NCBI GenBank assembly: GCA_963422285.2
Contig: OY729419.2
Coordinates: forward strand, 434,001-498,000
Length of the DNA: 64,000 bases
Direction: 5' to 3'
From: VXYL01 sp963422285
GTDB taxonomy: Bacteria > Pseudomonadota > Gammaproteobacteria > Pseudomonadales > Azotimanducaceae
Positions 34,313 to 41,960 of the stretch are shown one piece after another; position 1 is the first letter of the stretch, and the number at the start of each line of letters is the position of its first letter. Below the pieces are notes generated by a model that did no database searches, was not told where the DNA came from, and saw only the letters and a list, made by a program, of their open reading frames with translations. The position numbers and the translations under genes are program-made.

Positions 34313-35097
34313 TACAGCCTCCACTCGAGGCCGATCTCGAACGACGCCGCCCGGCCGCGCAGGCGCGGCGCCGTCCAGGCCTGTCCGACGAACGGCCGGC
34401 GCGCCGGCGCGGGGTTGTGCAGATCGCCGAGTCCGCCGCGGAGGCGGCACGCCGCGACGATCCCGAAGCGGTCCCCGACGTCCCGCCGCCAGCGCGCGGT
34501 CGCGCCCCAGACGGCGTATTCCTCGGTGGCGTCCGCCTCGGCCTCGATCTCGACGCCCCACGGCGCGTCCCAGGCCGCCCGGAGCGCCAGCGAGCGCCGG
34601 GACTCCGGGCCGTCCGGCCCCGCCCAGTCGTTGGGGACGACGTTGACGCCGGCGCCGAACGCCACCGGCCCGAAGGCGCGCGCGACGCCCAGCGAGGCCG
34701 TCAGCGTCTCGGCCGCGCCGGCCGGCAGCGAGACGGTCGGCGCCAGATGCGCCGGGCCGTCCCAGCCGGCGAGTCCGTAGACGGCCGACGTCGACGTCCG
34801 CGCGGCCCCGAACCGGGCCGCGGCCTGCCAGCCGCCGCCCAGGTCGAAGCGCCGCTCGACCGCCAGGTCGTAGGACAGCGCGTCCGCGGCGCAGTCCGCG
34901 CCGCTCGGCGCGGTCCGCGCGTAGGCCTCGACGTCCAGCGCCGCGCCGTCGCGCCGGTACTCGGCCGCGACCTCGTGCGCGGCCTCCGGGCAGGAGCCGT
35001 CGTCGGCCAGACGGTAGGACAGGGACAGGCTCTCGCCGCCGTGCGCGCCAGGCGCCGGGACGAGGAGGACGAGGAGAAGGGCGGGCGGGCGAGGCAT
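34312..35097 (-). CDS. Predicted outer-membrane beta-barrel encoded by the prophage
   Basis: 261 residues with a signal peptide (PALLLVLLVPAPGAHGGE). The mature part alternates amphipathic strands ending in aromatic or aliphatic residues: LSLSYRLADDG, SYDLAVERRFDL, WQAAARFGAARTS, TASLGVARAFGPVAFGAGVNV, SLALRAAWDAPWGVEIEAEAD, VWGATARWRRD and the terminal ASFEIGLEWRL. The pattern fits an 8-10 strand porin-like barrel with three Cys that could pair. No family recognised. In a lysis cassette it could disrupt or label the outer membrane or exclude other phages. Confidence 0.6.
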   Translation of the reverse strand: MPRPPALLLVLLVPAPGAHGGESLSLSYRLADDGSCPEAAHEVAAEYRRDGAALDVEAYARTAPSGADCAADALSYDLAVERRFDLGGGWQAAARFGAARTSTSAVYGLAGWDGPAHLAPTVSLPAGAAETLTASLGVARAFGPVAFGAGVNVVPNDWAGPDGPESRRSLALRAAWDAPWGVEIEAEADATEEYAVWGATARWRRDVGDRFGIVAACRLRGGLGDLHNPAPARRPFVGQAWTAPRLRGRAASFEIGLEWRL

Positions 35098-35164
35098 CGG
35101 ACGGTCTCCAGGCGAATGGGCACGATGATGGCCGCGCCGCGGCGACGCGGGACGCGAGGGCGCG

Positions 35165-35530
35165 TCACTTTCCGTTCGGCAGGGTCTCCGGGAACAGGTC
35201 GTCCATGCCGAGTTCGCCGCGCCGCGTCCGCCGGCGCGTCGCCGCCCGATGCGCGGCGTCGTGGACGTTGTGGCAGCGCTGGCACAGCGCCCGCAGGTTG
35301 GACGGATCGCTGTTCTCCGGCGCGTGGTCCAGGTGGGCGACGGTGAGCACGACCTCCGACCCCGTCTCCGGGTGCGGCGCGCGGTTCGCCGCCCGGCAGT
35401 CCGGGAACGCCGGGGCGCCCTCGCAGCGGTGCGCCGCCCGCTCCAGGACCGCGGCGCGGATCGCCAGCCACTCCGGGGAGCGGATCGAGCCGCCCGGATA
35501 GCGGCCCGCGTTCTCCGGCCGGATCGGCAT
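35165..35530 (-). CDS. HNH endonuclease
   Basis: 121 residues. The ββα-metal motif reads VAHLDHAPENSDPSNLRALC followed by QRCHNVHD: His-Asp general-base part, Asn, and the final His. An upstream Cys (AHRCEGAPAFPDC) and the C-x-x-C of LCQRC make a zinc site. Phage HNH proteins help packaging or are free-standing nucleases. The ATG overlaps the Mor stop by one base (TGATG... read leftward from 35530). Confidence 0.85.
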   Translation of the reverse strand: MPIRPENAGRYPGGSIRSPEWLAIRAAVLERAAHRCEGAPAFPDCRAANRAPHPETGSEVVLTVAHLDHAPENSDPSNLRALCQRCHNVHDAAHRAATRRRTRRGELGMDDLFPETLPNGK

Positions 35531-35853
35531 CAGCGCCGCCGCCCGCGGTCCACGATGCGGCGCACCTGGCGCACGCTCAGCCCCTCGCGGCGGGCGAGGG
35601 CGCGGTGGTTGCGGCCGTCGAAGTCGGCGCGGAGGCGGGCGTCGCGCTCGGCCCGGCCCAGCCGCCGCGCCAGCCCCTGGGCGCTCGGCCACGCGCACGG
35701 CCCGAGCGGGTGCAGCTCCTCGCACAGCGCCCGCAGCAGCAGCCACACGCGCTCGTCGTCGTCGTCGCCCAGGGCGGCGCCGAACGCCGGCGACGCCAGC
35801 CCCCGCCGCAGCGCCTCGGCGGCGGCCGCCGCGGCCCGCGCCCCGTCAGCCAT
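35530..35853 (-). CDS. Mor/C-type middle-late transcription activator
   Basis: 107 residues. The C-terminal helix-turn-helix is DGRNHRALARREGLSVRQVRRIV, the hallmark of the Mor/C family, which activates phage middle or late promoters. The N-terminal dimer part is DDDERVWLLLRALCEEL. It lies just before the HNH and lysis genes, so it likely drives the lysis-to-head part of this operon. It overlaps gemA by 8 bp. Confidence 0.8.
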   Translation of the reverse strand: MADGARAAAAAAEALRRGLASPAFGAALGDDDDERVWLLLRALCEELHPLGPCAWPSAQGLARRLGRAERDARLRADFDGRNHRALARREGLSVRQVRRIVDRGRRR

Positions 35854-36328
35854 CGCGCCGCTCCCGCTGCCGCGCCTTCATCGCCTTCAGCCCCTGGATC
35901 GCCTGCGCGGCCTGGCGCGCGGTGGCGACCCGCTCGACGCCGACGTACGCCCGCAGCCAGCGCCGGAAGCCGTCCGGCCGGCGCCACGCGACCTCGCCGG
36001 CGAGCGCCGCGGCCAGCGCCCGCTGCGCCCCGCTCGCCAGCCGCGGCACGGCGTCCTCGGCCGCCGGCCCCGGCTTCGGCCGCGCCGCCCGGCGGACCGG
36101 CGGGCGCGGCGCCGGCGGCGTCCCCGGGGCCTGCGGCAGCGGCCGCCCCAGGCGGGCCAGCAGGTCGCTCGCCTGCCGCCGCGTCAGCTCCTTGCAGGAC
36201 GCGGCGCCGTAGTTCGCGCGCAGAACGGCGCGGTAGTCCGCGTCCCCGATCCCGCGGCGGCCCAGCGCCGCGTGGACCGCCCGCACCTGCGCCGGCGTGA
36301 TCGGACGCGTCGCCGAGACCTCAGCCAT
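35846..36328 (-). CDS. GemA-like phage regulatory protein (DUF1018)
   Basis: 160 residues. Typical GemA N-terminus: ITPAQVRAVHAALGRRGIGDADYRAVLRANYGA, then SCKELTRRQASDLLARL. After a Pro-rich linker comes WRRPDGFRRWLRAYVGVERV and a basic end. In Mu, GemA changes host gene expression and gyrase activity. Placed just before mor, as in Mu. Confidence 0.8.
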   Translation of the reverse strand: MAEVSATRPITPAQVRAVHAALGRRGIGDADYRAVLRANYGAASCKELTRRQASDLLARLGRPLPQAPGTPPAPRPPVRRAARPKPGPAAEDAVPRLASGAQRALAAALAGEVAWRRPDGFRRWLRAYVGVERVATARQAAQAIQGLKAMKARQRERRDG

Positions 36329-36581
36329 CGCCGCCTCCGCCGCCGCGGGCCGCCTGCCGGAGCAGGCGGGCCACCTCGCGCTTCCAGGCCGGCAGCAGGC
36401 GGGCCGCCGCGGTCCGGCCGCCCATCGCCTCGGACAGGCCCTCGACGTCCTGCCACAGCCGCGTCCCGTAGGCGTCCTTGTAGCCGCGGCCGACGAGCCG
36501 GCCGTCGACGAGGACGTCGACCTCCAGGTCGTAGGGCGGCGAGCCGCCGAGCCGGCGCGCGCCGGAGAATTCGATCCTCAC
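36321..36581 (-). CDS. Small phage protein, unknown
   Basis: 86 residues from GTG 36581, overlapping the MuB-like stop as GTGA. The sequence is VRIEFSGARRLGGSPPYDLEVDVLVDGRLVGRG, then LWQDVEGLSEAMGG and a basic Gly-rich end. A beta-rich start and helical end; no family recognised. It sits in the early operon between muB and gemA, a slot for small accessory proteins in Mu. Confidence 0.55.
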   Translation of the reverse strand: MRIEFSGARRLGGSPPYDLEVDVLVDGRLVGRGYKDAYGTRLWQDVEGLSEAMGGRTAAARLLPAWKREVARLLRQAARGGGGGDG

Positions 36582-37429
36582 GCCGCCCTCCTCGCCGCCA
36601 GCGCGGCCGCCACCGCCTCGTCGGACGGCGGCCGCGCCGGCCGCCGCGCCGGCGCCGGCCGCGCGGACGGGCGCAGCGCCGCGCCCGCGACCGCGGCGTC
36701 CACGGTCCGCGATCCCCGCGCCAGCGCCTCGGCGACGCAGTCGTCGGCGAGCCGCCGCAGGTCCAGCCAGTTGCGCGCCCGCGCCGAGGCCGCCAGCGCC
36801 GCCACCGCCTCCGGCGCGAACCGCGTCCGCCCGCCGCGGTTCACGGCCGCCCGCAGGGCGGCCGCGGCCTCGTCCGCGGTCGGCCCGCCCAGGCGCAGCG
36901 CGTCCGAGCGCAGCCCCACCTCCGGCAGCTCCGCCCCGGCGTCGCGCTGGGCGACCAGCAGCAGGCACGGCGCCGCCGCCGGCGTCCGGCGCCCGGCCAG
37001 CTCGCGCAGCCGCCGCAGGCCCTTCAGCGTGCGGTGGTGGAGCAGGTGCGCGTCGTCGACCGCCACCGCCACCGGCCGTCCGGCGCCGCGCAGCAGGCGC
37101 AGCGTCTGGCCGCTCCTGGCCTCGCCCGAGCGCCGCGGCGTCTCGTCCGACAGGTCGCGCGCCACGGCCGCCTGGACGTCGCCCAGATGCAGCCGCTCGC
37201 GGTCCAGGCGCAGCGGCTCGACCACGCGCGCGTCCAGCCCGGCCAGCGCCGCCCAGACCGCCCGCGTCTTGCCGCTGCCGCGCGGCCCGACGATCCACAG
37301 CATGGCCCGCGCCGCCAGCGCGTCGCGCACGTCCGCCGCCGCCCGCGCCGCGTCCGCGGTGGCGATCTCCACGTCCGCCCACGGGTCCGCCGGCAGCCCG
37401 AACGCGCGCCGGTTCGCCAGCGCGCTCAC
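36578..37429 (-). CDS. MuB-like transposition target ATPase
   Basis: 283 residues from GTG 37429. AAA+ core: Walker A MLWIVGPRGSGKTRAVW (48-55), Walker B VAVAVDDAHLLHHRTLKGL, sensor CLLLVAQRD. The C-terminal part (FAPEAVAALAASARARNWLDLRRLADD) is helical. In Mu, MuB binds target DNA, stimulates MuA and gives target immunity. The protein is of the ExeA/MuB ATPase type. GTGA overlaps join it to both neighbours. Confidence 0.8.
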   Translation of the reverse strand: MSALANRRAFGLPADPWADVEIATADAARAAADVRDALAARAMLWIVGPRGSGKTRAVWAALAGLDARVVEPLRLDRERLHLGDVQAAVARDLSDETPRRSGEARSGQTLRLLRGAGRPVAVAVDDAHLLHHRTLKGLRRLRELAGRRTPAAAPCLLLVAQRDAGAELPEVGLRSDALRLGGPTADEAAAALRAAVNRGGRTRFAPEAVAALAASARARNWLDLRRLADDCVAEALARGSRTVDAAVAGAALRPSARPAPARRPARPPSDEAVAAALAARRAA

Positions 37430-37695
37430 GCCGCCGTCTCCGCCAGCCCCAGGTCGCCGGCCCGCGCCGGGCGCGGCGGGGGCTCCCGCCACGCCGAGAC
37501 CTCCGCCCGCACCCGGGTCGCCGGCCCGTCGCGGACGAACTCCTCCGCCAGCTCCTCCAGCGTCCGGCCCAGCGCCTCCAGCGCCGCCTCCGAGACGCCC
37601 GCCAGGTCCACCGTCCAGCGCCGCCCGCCGCCGGCCAGCTCCTCGACGCGCAGGCCCGCCCCCGCGTCTTCGCCGATCCTCGTTCCCATGGCCAT
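37426..37695 (-). CDS. Small phage protein between muA and muB, unknown
   Basis: 89 residues from ATG 37695 with an AGGAGGAGAAGG ribosome site. Sequence: GLRVEELAGGGRRWTVDLAGVSE, then AALEALGRTLEELAEEFVRDG. The fold looks like a beta hairpin plus helix. No family recognised. Position suggests an accessory transposition factor. Confidence 0.55.
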   Translation of the reverse strand: MAMGTRIGEDAGAGLRVEELAGGGRRWTVDLAGVSEAALEALGRTLEELAEEFVRDGPATRVRAEVSAWREPPPRPARAGDLGLAETAA

Positions 37696-37724
37696 CGCCC
37701 TTCTCCTCCTCGTCCCGTTTCTCT

Positions 37725-39338
37725 TCAGCCCGCGTCCGCCAGCGCGGACAGCTCCCGCGCCAGCGCCTCCACGGCCGGCCTGTCGAGGCCGGCCTCCTCG
37801 AACCGGGCCGCGACCGCCGCCCGGCTCCGCGCCGACAGCGGCCACGGGCAGATCGCCGCGAAGACGCGCCACGCCTCCTCGACGCTCCCCAGCCGGTCGC
37901 CGGCCAGCGGGTTCTCCAAGGCCGCCGCCGGCGCCGTCCGCGCCGGCAGCGGCACCACGTTGCCGCGCGCGACGCCCGCCTTCCCCGGCGCATGCAGGTC
38001 CGCGCCCGGGAACGCCCGCTCCTCGGCCAGCAGCCGCGCCAGCGCCGTCGCCGGCGCCCGCCGGACGTCGCCCCAGGGCCGCGGCGCATGGCGCCGCGCC
38101 GGCCGCCGCTCGCCGGTGGCCTCGTCCTCCAGCGACAGGTCGCCCGAACCGTCCGCGGCCCGCCGCGCCAGCACCCGGCGCGAGTGCCAGTCCGCGCACT
38201 CGTACTCCACCCCGCCCCAGCGCACGATCCCGTTGGCGTCGATCCTCCGCCGCGCCTCCCGGCACAGCGTCTCGACCGGGTGCGGCGGCAGCTCGCGCAG
38301 CGGGTCGTCCTTCGGTCGCGCGTTGACGCCCGCGGTCCAGGCCTCGGCCCGGCTCGGCGTCCGCGCCGCCCCGGGCGGCCGCGTACGCGCCGGGCGCAGG
38401 TTCATGCGCGCCTCGTGCTCCGCGAGGCGCTCGTTGATCTCGGCGAGCCGGAACTCGTCGCGCCCGGCGGCGAACAGCGACCGCTCGAAGCGCCCCCACA
38501 GCGTCCGCCACTGGCGCTCGACGCCGCCCATCCGCTCCTTGGCGTACGGCGCCCCGACCACGCCCTCGATGTCCAGCCGCTCCAGCAGGTCCCGCACCGC
38601 GGCGTGCCGCCAGCCGGGGCCCTGGTCCGTCCACAGCTGGTCCGGCGCCCCGCGCATCGGCCGCCGCGGATCGCCGGTGGGCGCGAGCATCGCGCACAGG
38701 GCCTCGGCGAAGCCGATGCCGTCCTCGCCGCGTCCCACCCGGTAGACGGCGCGCGAGCACCCCGAGAACATGTCCCAGACGCCGTAGGCGAGCACCCGCA
38801 TGCGGCCGGGACCCAGCGGCTTGTTCTTGTAGCCCGCGGCCGGATACGGCGCCCGGTGCAGCCGCAGCAGCCAGTCGCCGCCGTCCAGCTCGCGGACGAC
38901 GACCAGATGCTCGCTGGTGGAGCCGTCGGCCAGCACCGCCCGCATGGGCCGGTCCGCGACCAGCCGCCGCGTCCGCTTCGGGCGCGCCGCCAGCCCCATC
39001 TCGCGGCGCAGCCGCCGCGCCGTGCCGAGCGGCATGGCCGCCGCCTCGGCCGGCAGCAGGCCGGACTCGATCCCGGCCTCCACGGCCAGGTCCAGCGGCA
39101 TCGGCTTCGGCGCCCGGTGCGCGATCCAGACCGCGGTCCGCGTCCACTCCCGGTACTCCGGCCGCGCCGGCGCCCGCGCCCGCTTCGCCCCGCCCACCTG
39201 CGCCAGCCGGTAGACCGTCGCCACGCTCGTTCCGTAGCAGTCCGCCAGCCGCCGCGCCGTCGCCGTCCGCTCGCCGCGCGGCGCGGCCGCCAGCGCCTCG
39301 CGCAGCGCGGCCCGGGCGGACTCGGACAGCGACGTCAC
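37725..39338 (-). CDS. MuA-like DDE transposase
   Basis: 537 residues from GTG 39338. An N-terminal winged-helix part (ATARRLADCYGTSVATVYRLA) is followed by the RNase-H-like core. The catalytic triad is visible as GVWDMFSG (Asp189), LWTDQGPGW (Asp238) and GGVERQWRTL (Glu274). The beta-barrel part after the core (GIVRWGGVEYECADWHSRRVLARR) matches the Mu C-terminal subdomain. The protein cuts and joins phage ends for integration and replicative transposition. It is shorter than Mu A (663 residues), mainly in the N-terminal end-binding domains. Confidence 0.9.
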   Translation of the reverse strand: MTSLSESARAALREALAAAPRGERTATARRLADCYGTSVATVYRLAQVGGAKRARAPARPEYREWTRTAVWIAHRAPKPMPLDLAVEAGIESGLLPAEAAAMPLGTARRLRREMGLAARPKRTRRLVADRPMRAVLADGSTSEHLVVVRELDGGDWLLRLHRAPYPAAGYKNKPLGPGRMRVLAYGVWDMFSGCSRAVYRVGRGEDGIGFAEALCAMLAPTGDPRRPMRGAPDQLWTDQGPGWRHAAVRDLLERLDIEGVVGAPYAKERMGGVERQWRTLWGRFERSLFAAGRDEFRLAEINERLAEHEARMNLRPARTRPPGAARTPSRAEAWTAGVNARPKDDPLRELPPHPVETLCREARRRIDANGIVRWGGVEYECADWHSRRVLARRAADGSGDLSLEDEATGERRPARRHAPRPWGDVRRAPATALARLLAEERAFPGADLHAPGKAGVARGNVVPLPARTAPAAALENPLAGDRLGSVEEAWRVFAAICPWPLSARSRAAVAARFEEAGLDRPAVEALARELSALADAG

Positions 39339-39775
39339 GGGCGCCGCCTCTCCGGGCCAGCCGCCGCCAGCGCCGTGACCGCCTCGTCCAGCGCCGCGGC
39401 CGCCTCGTCCAGCCGCCGGCCCAGGGCGTCCAGCGCCGCCAGCGCGTCGCCCAGGGCGTCGTCCAGGGCGTCCGCCGGCCGCCGCGCCGCCGCCAGCGAC
39501 GCTGCGGCCGCGGCGAACCGCGCCGTCTCGGCCGGCTCCGACGCCCGCCGCGCCCGCGCCCGCCGCAGCCCGTGGACCGCGGTGGAGTGGTCGCGCCCGA
39601 AGACGTCGCCGATCTCCGGCGTCGACAGCCCCGCCTCCCGCAGCAGCAGCATCGCCGCCTGCCGCGCCGACGACGTCCGCGCCGAACCCCGCCGCCGCGA
39701 GGCCAGCGCCGCCGCGGAGACGTCCCAGGCCGCGGCCACCGCCGCCAGCACCGCCTCCGCCGCGCGCGCCGTCAC
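39335..39775 (-). CDS. DnaA domain IV-like DNA-binding protein
   Basis: 146 residues from GTG 39775. Residues 25-70 (SSARQAAMLLLREAGLSTPEIGDVFG, then RDHSTAVHGLRRARA) are the DnaA C-terminal box-binding domain, including the D-H-S-T-V-like signature. There is no AAA+ domain. The rest is an Ala-rich helical tail (DDALGDALAALDALGRRLDEA). It lies just before muA. It could bind DnaA boxes to recruit or block host initiation during replicative transposition, or act as an operon regulator. Confidence 0.75.
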   Translation of the reverse strand: MTARAAEAVLAAVAAAWDVSAAALASRRRGSARTSSARQAAMLLLREAGLSTPEIGDVFGRDHSTAVHGLRRARARRASEPAETARFAAAAASLAAARRPADALDDALGDALAALDALGRRLDEAAAALDEAVTALAAAGPERRRP

Positions 39776-40605
39776 GCCCCCTCCCCGCCGTCCGTCGCCG
39801 CGCCCGCGACCCGCTCCATCGCGTCGATCCCCATGTCCGCGGTCCGCGCCGCCCGCTCCCGCGCCCCGTCCCCGGCGCCCGCCAGCAGCGGCTCCGCGAC
39901 CTCCGCCAGCGCGCCCAGCCGCCCGACCAGCTCCAGCATCTCGGCCAGCGCCGCGTCCAGCGTCGCCGCCGCCGGCGGCTCCGGCCGGCCGGCCCCGTCC
40001 CGCGCCCCGCCCGCGGCCCGGACGCGCTCCGCGCCCGCGCCGTCCGCCCGCGCCTCGTCGAGCGCCGCGAACATCGCCCGCAGCGCCGCCTTGCGCCGCC
40101 GCTTCGGCAGCGCCGCCACCTCCGCCAGGCGCCGCTCGTCCGCGCCCGCGGCGTCCGCCCCGGCCGCGCCGGCCGCGTCCAGCAGGTCGCCCACCAGCCG
40201 CAGCGCCTCGCGCGGGCGCCCGTCCGCCAGCTCGCGCAGCTCGCGGTTCCGCCTCACCACCTCCCAGGTCTCCGCCAGCCGCCACGCCGACGCCGGCGAC
40301 AGGTCCACGTAGTCGCGCACGAAGGCGTCGAACGCCGCCCGCTCCGCCTTCTCCCGGCGGATCGCCCACGCCGCCTGCGCCATGCGCAGCTCCAGCCACT
40401 GCCCCAGCGCCCGCGCCGTCTCGCACAGCGCGTTCAGCCGCTGCGCCGCCTGCAGCGCCGTCAGCGACTCCCCCGGCCCCGGCCCCGCCGCCAGCAGCGA
40501 CGCCGCCTCCGCCGCCAGCGCCGTCCCCGCGTCCGCCGCGGCCTCCGGTCCGGGTCCGGGGCCGACCCGCGTCCGCCCCGCGGCGGCTGCGCTCTCAGGC
40601 CCCAT
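39772..40605 (-). CDS. Phage early protein of unknown function
   Basis: 277 residues, Ala-rich. The central part, RMAQAAWAIRREKAERAAFDAF then VDLSPASAWRLAETWEVVRRN, looks like a helix-turn-helix protein of the partition or replication type. The second half contains basic KRRRKAALRAMFAALDEA and a long helix. No family named. It lies between gam and the DnaA-like gene; the stop overlaps the next GTG as GTGA. Confidence 0.5.
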   Translation of the reverse strand: MGPESAAAAGRTRVGPGPGPEAAADAGTALAAEAASLLAAGPGPGESLTALQAAQRLNALCETARALGQWLELRMAQAAWAIRREKAERAAFDAFVRDYVDLSPASAWRLAETWEVVRRNRELRELADGRPREALRLVGDLLDAAGAAGADAAGADERRLAEVAALPKRRRKAALRAMFAALDEARADGAGAERVRAAGGARDGAGRPEPPAAATLDAALAEMLELVGRLGALAEVAEPLLAGAGDGARERAARTADMGIDAMERVAGAATDGGEGA

Positions 40606-41119
40606 CCGACGCCTCCCCGAGGCCGTCCAGCAGCGCGTCCACCAGCCGCTCCAGGTCGCCGCCCGCGGCCTGCACCACCACTTTGTCCTCGACGTCGACC
40701 ACCGCCACGCCCAACGCCGCCAGCTCCTGCGCCGGCAGCGTCGCCAGCGCCGCCTTGTTCAGATCCTTCCGCGTCCGCACCAGCCGCGCCGCCTGCTCCG
40801 GCAGCCGCGCCTCGATCCGCGCCACGGCGCCCGCGGCGTCGCCCTCGATCCGCCCCGGCGACTTGCGCAGCCCGCACTTCACCCCGTGCAGCGCCCGCGT
40901 GCGCGGGCGGACGAACAGCTCCCGGCTGGCGTCGATCGCCGCCGCCAGCGCCTCCCGCGCCGCCGCCAGCCGCGCCGCCCGGCCCCGGATCGACCGCAGC
41001 CGCGCCCGCGCCGCCGCCCGCTGCTCGTCCCGCACCGCCTCGACCACCTCGTCCAGCGCCTCGCGCGCGTCCGCGTAGGCCCGCGCCAGACGCTCGATCT
41101 CCGCCATCGCACCGCTCAC
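40595..41119 (-). CDS. Gam-like host-nuclease inhibitor
   Basis: 174 residues from GTG 41119, the same length as Mu Gam. An N-terminal coiled coil (MAEIERLARAYADAREAL, VRDEQRAAARARLRSIRG) precedes the conserved part: RTRALHGVKCGLRKSPGRIE, LPEQAARLVRTRKDLNKAAL and LGVAVVDVEDKVVVQ. Gam is a Ku-like dimer that coats DNA ends and blocks RecBCD-type exonucleases. Second in the early operon. Confidence 0.7.
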   Translation of the reverse strand: MSGAMAEIERLARAYADAREALDEVVEAVRDEQRAAARARLRSIRGRAARLAAAREALAAAIDASRELFVRPRTRALHGVKCGLRKSPGRIEGDAAGAVARIEARLPEQAARLVRTRKDLNKAALATLPAQELAALGVAVVDVEDKVVVQAAGGDLERLVDALLDGLGEASDGA

Positions 41120-41217
41120 GCCGTCCACCCCGCGAACGGGAACAGCGCCCGCAGCGCCGCGCCCTGCAGCCGGTCGCGCCGGCGTCTTCTTCGTCCCATG
41201 CCGTCTCCGTTCTTCAT
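41116..41217 (-). CDS. Possible small basic leader protein
   Basis: 33 residues (MKNGDGMGRRRRRRD and so on, ending LFPFAGWTA) with a GGAG-like site upstream. Its TGA overlaps the gam GTG as GTGA, the same coupling used elsewhere in this operon, which supports translation. An inner ATG at 41199 is an alternative. No function can be proposed. Confidence 0.35.
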   Translation of the reverse strand: MKNGDGMGRRRRRRDRLQGAALRALFPFAGWTA

Positions 41218-41309
41218 GCCGTCGTCTCCGCTCTCCGTCTTCGTCGTTGGAAGGAAGTCCCCGCTGCCGGCCCGGAAGGGGAGGGGACGGAAGGTTCTCC
41301 GGGACGCGG

Positions 41310-41861
41310 TCACGCCGCCTCCGGCGGGGACGCGCCCGGCGCCAGCAGCCCCGCCAGCGCCATGCGCTCGGCGTGCCCGGCGAAGCGGACGTCCCCCGCC
41401 CGCGCCAGCGCGTCCGCGATCTCCCGCATCGCCGACCCCGGCCGCGGCGCCCGATGCGCCCGCGGGCCGCCCGCCCCGTACAGGCCGACCGTCTTGTCCG
41501 CCAGGTTCCGGTCCACCCCCAGCCACGCGCACAGCGCGCCCAGCGACGCGATCCGCCCGTCCGACCCCAGCGCCAGCGGCGACGACGACGCGGCCTCCGC
41601 CGCCGCCCGCGCCGCCGGCGAGCCCGGCGACGGCGCCGGGCGCGGAACCTCCGCCGGCCACGGCAGGCCGGCGGGCCAGCGGTCCGAGAACCACTGCACG
41701 ATGCGGGCGGCGCGGCGGGTCGTGATGTCGTGGCCGTGGAGGAGACGGCCATAGGTCGCGCCACTGCTACTCGAGGCGAGTGAGACCGTCGCTACTGTGT
41801 GGCCGGTATGCCGTGCGTAGCGGTCGACCAAGCGTATGATCTGTGCAGATATGTCATCCAT
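41310..41861 (-). CDS. Ner/Cro-like early regulator
   Basis: 183 residues from ATG 41861 (an in-frame ATG at 41897 lies among the operator repeats). The N-terminus (AQIIRLVDRYARHTGHTVATVSLA, then TYGRLLHGHDITTRRAARIVQWF) has the helix-turn-helix spacing of Cro-type proteins. A Pro/Ala linker and a second helical part (LCAWLGVDRNLADKTV) follow. As first gene of the leftward operon, facing the repressor, it probably turns down repressor and early transcription after induction, like Ner in Mu. Confidence 0.6.
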   Translation of the reverse strand: MDDISAQIIRLVDRYARHTGHTVATVSLASSSSGATYGRLLHGHDITTRRAARIVQWFSDRWPAGLPWPAEVPRPAPSPGSPAARAAAEAASSSPLALGSDGRIASLGALCAWLGVDRNLADKTVGLYGAGGPRAHRAPRPGSAMREIADALARAGDVRFAGHAERMALAGLLAPGASPPEAA

Positions 41862-41960
41862 AACAGATATATTGTCATTTATGACATATAGATGCAACCC
41901 TCCGTGATATGAATCGCAGGGTCGTGCTGCATGTTCGATATACTGTCAGACATGACAGCG
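41849..41960. promoter_or_regulatory. Divergent operator region between regulator and repressor
   Basis: Contains repeated half-sites TGTCA/TGACA: TATGTCAT at 41850-41857, TTGTCATTTATGACATA at 41872-41888, and CTGTCAGACATGACAG at 41944-41959, the last inside the repressor start. The sites are inverted pairs, as expected for dimeric repressor binding. AT content is far above the surroundings, fitting the early and repressor promoters. Confidence 0.6.
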
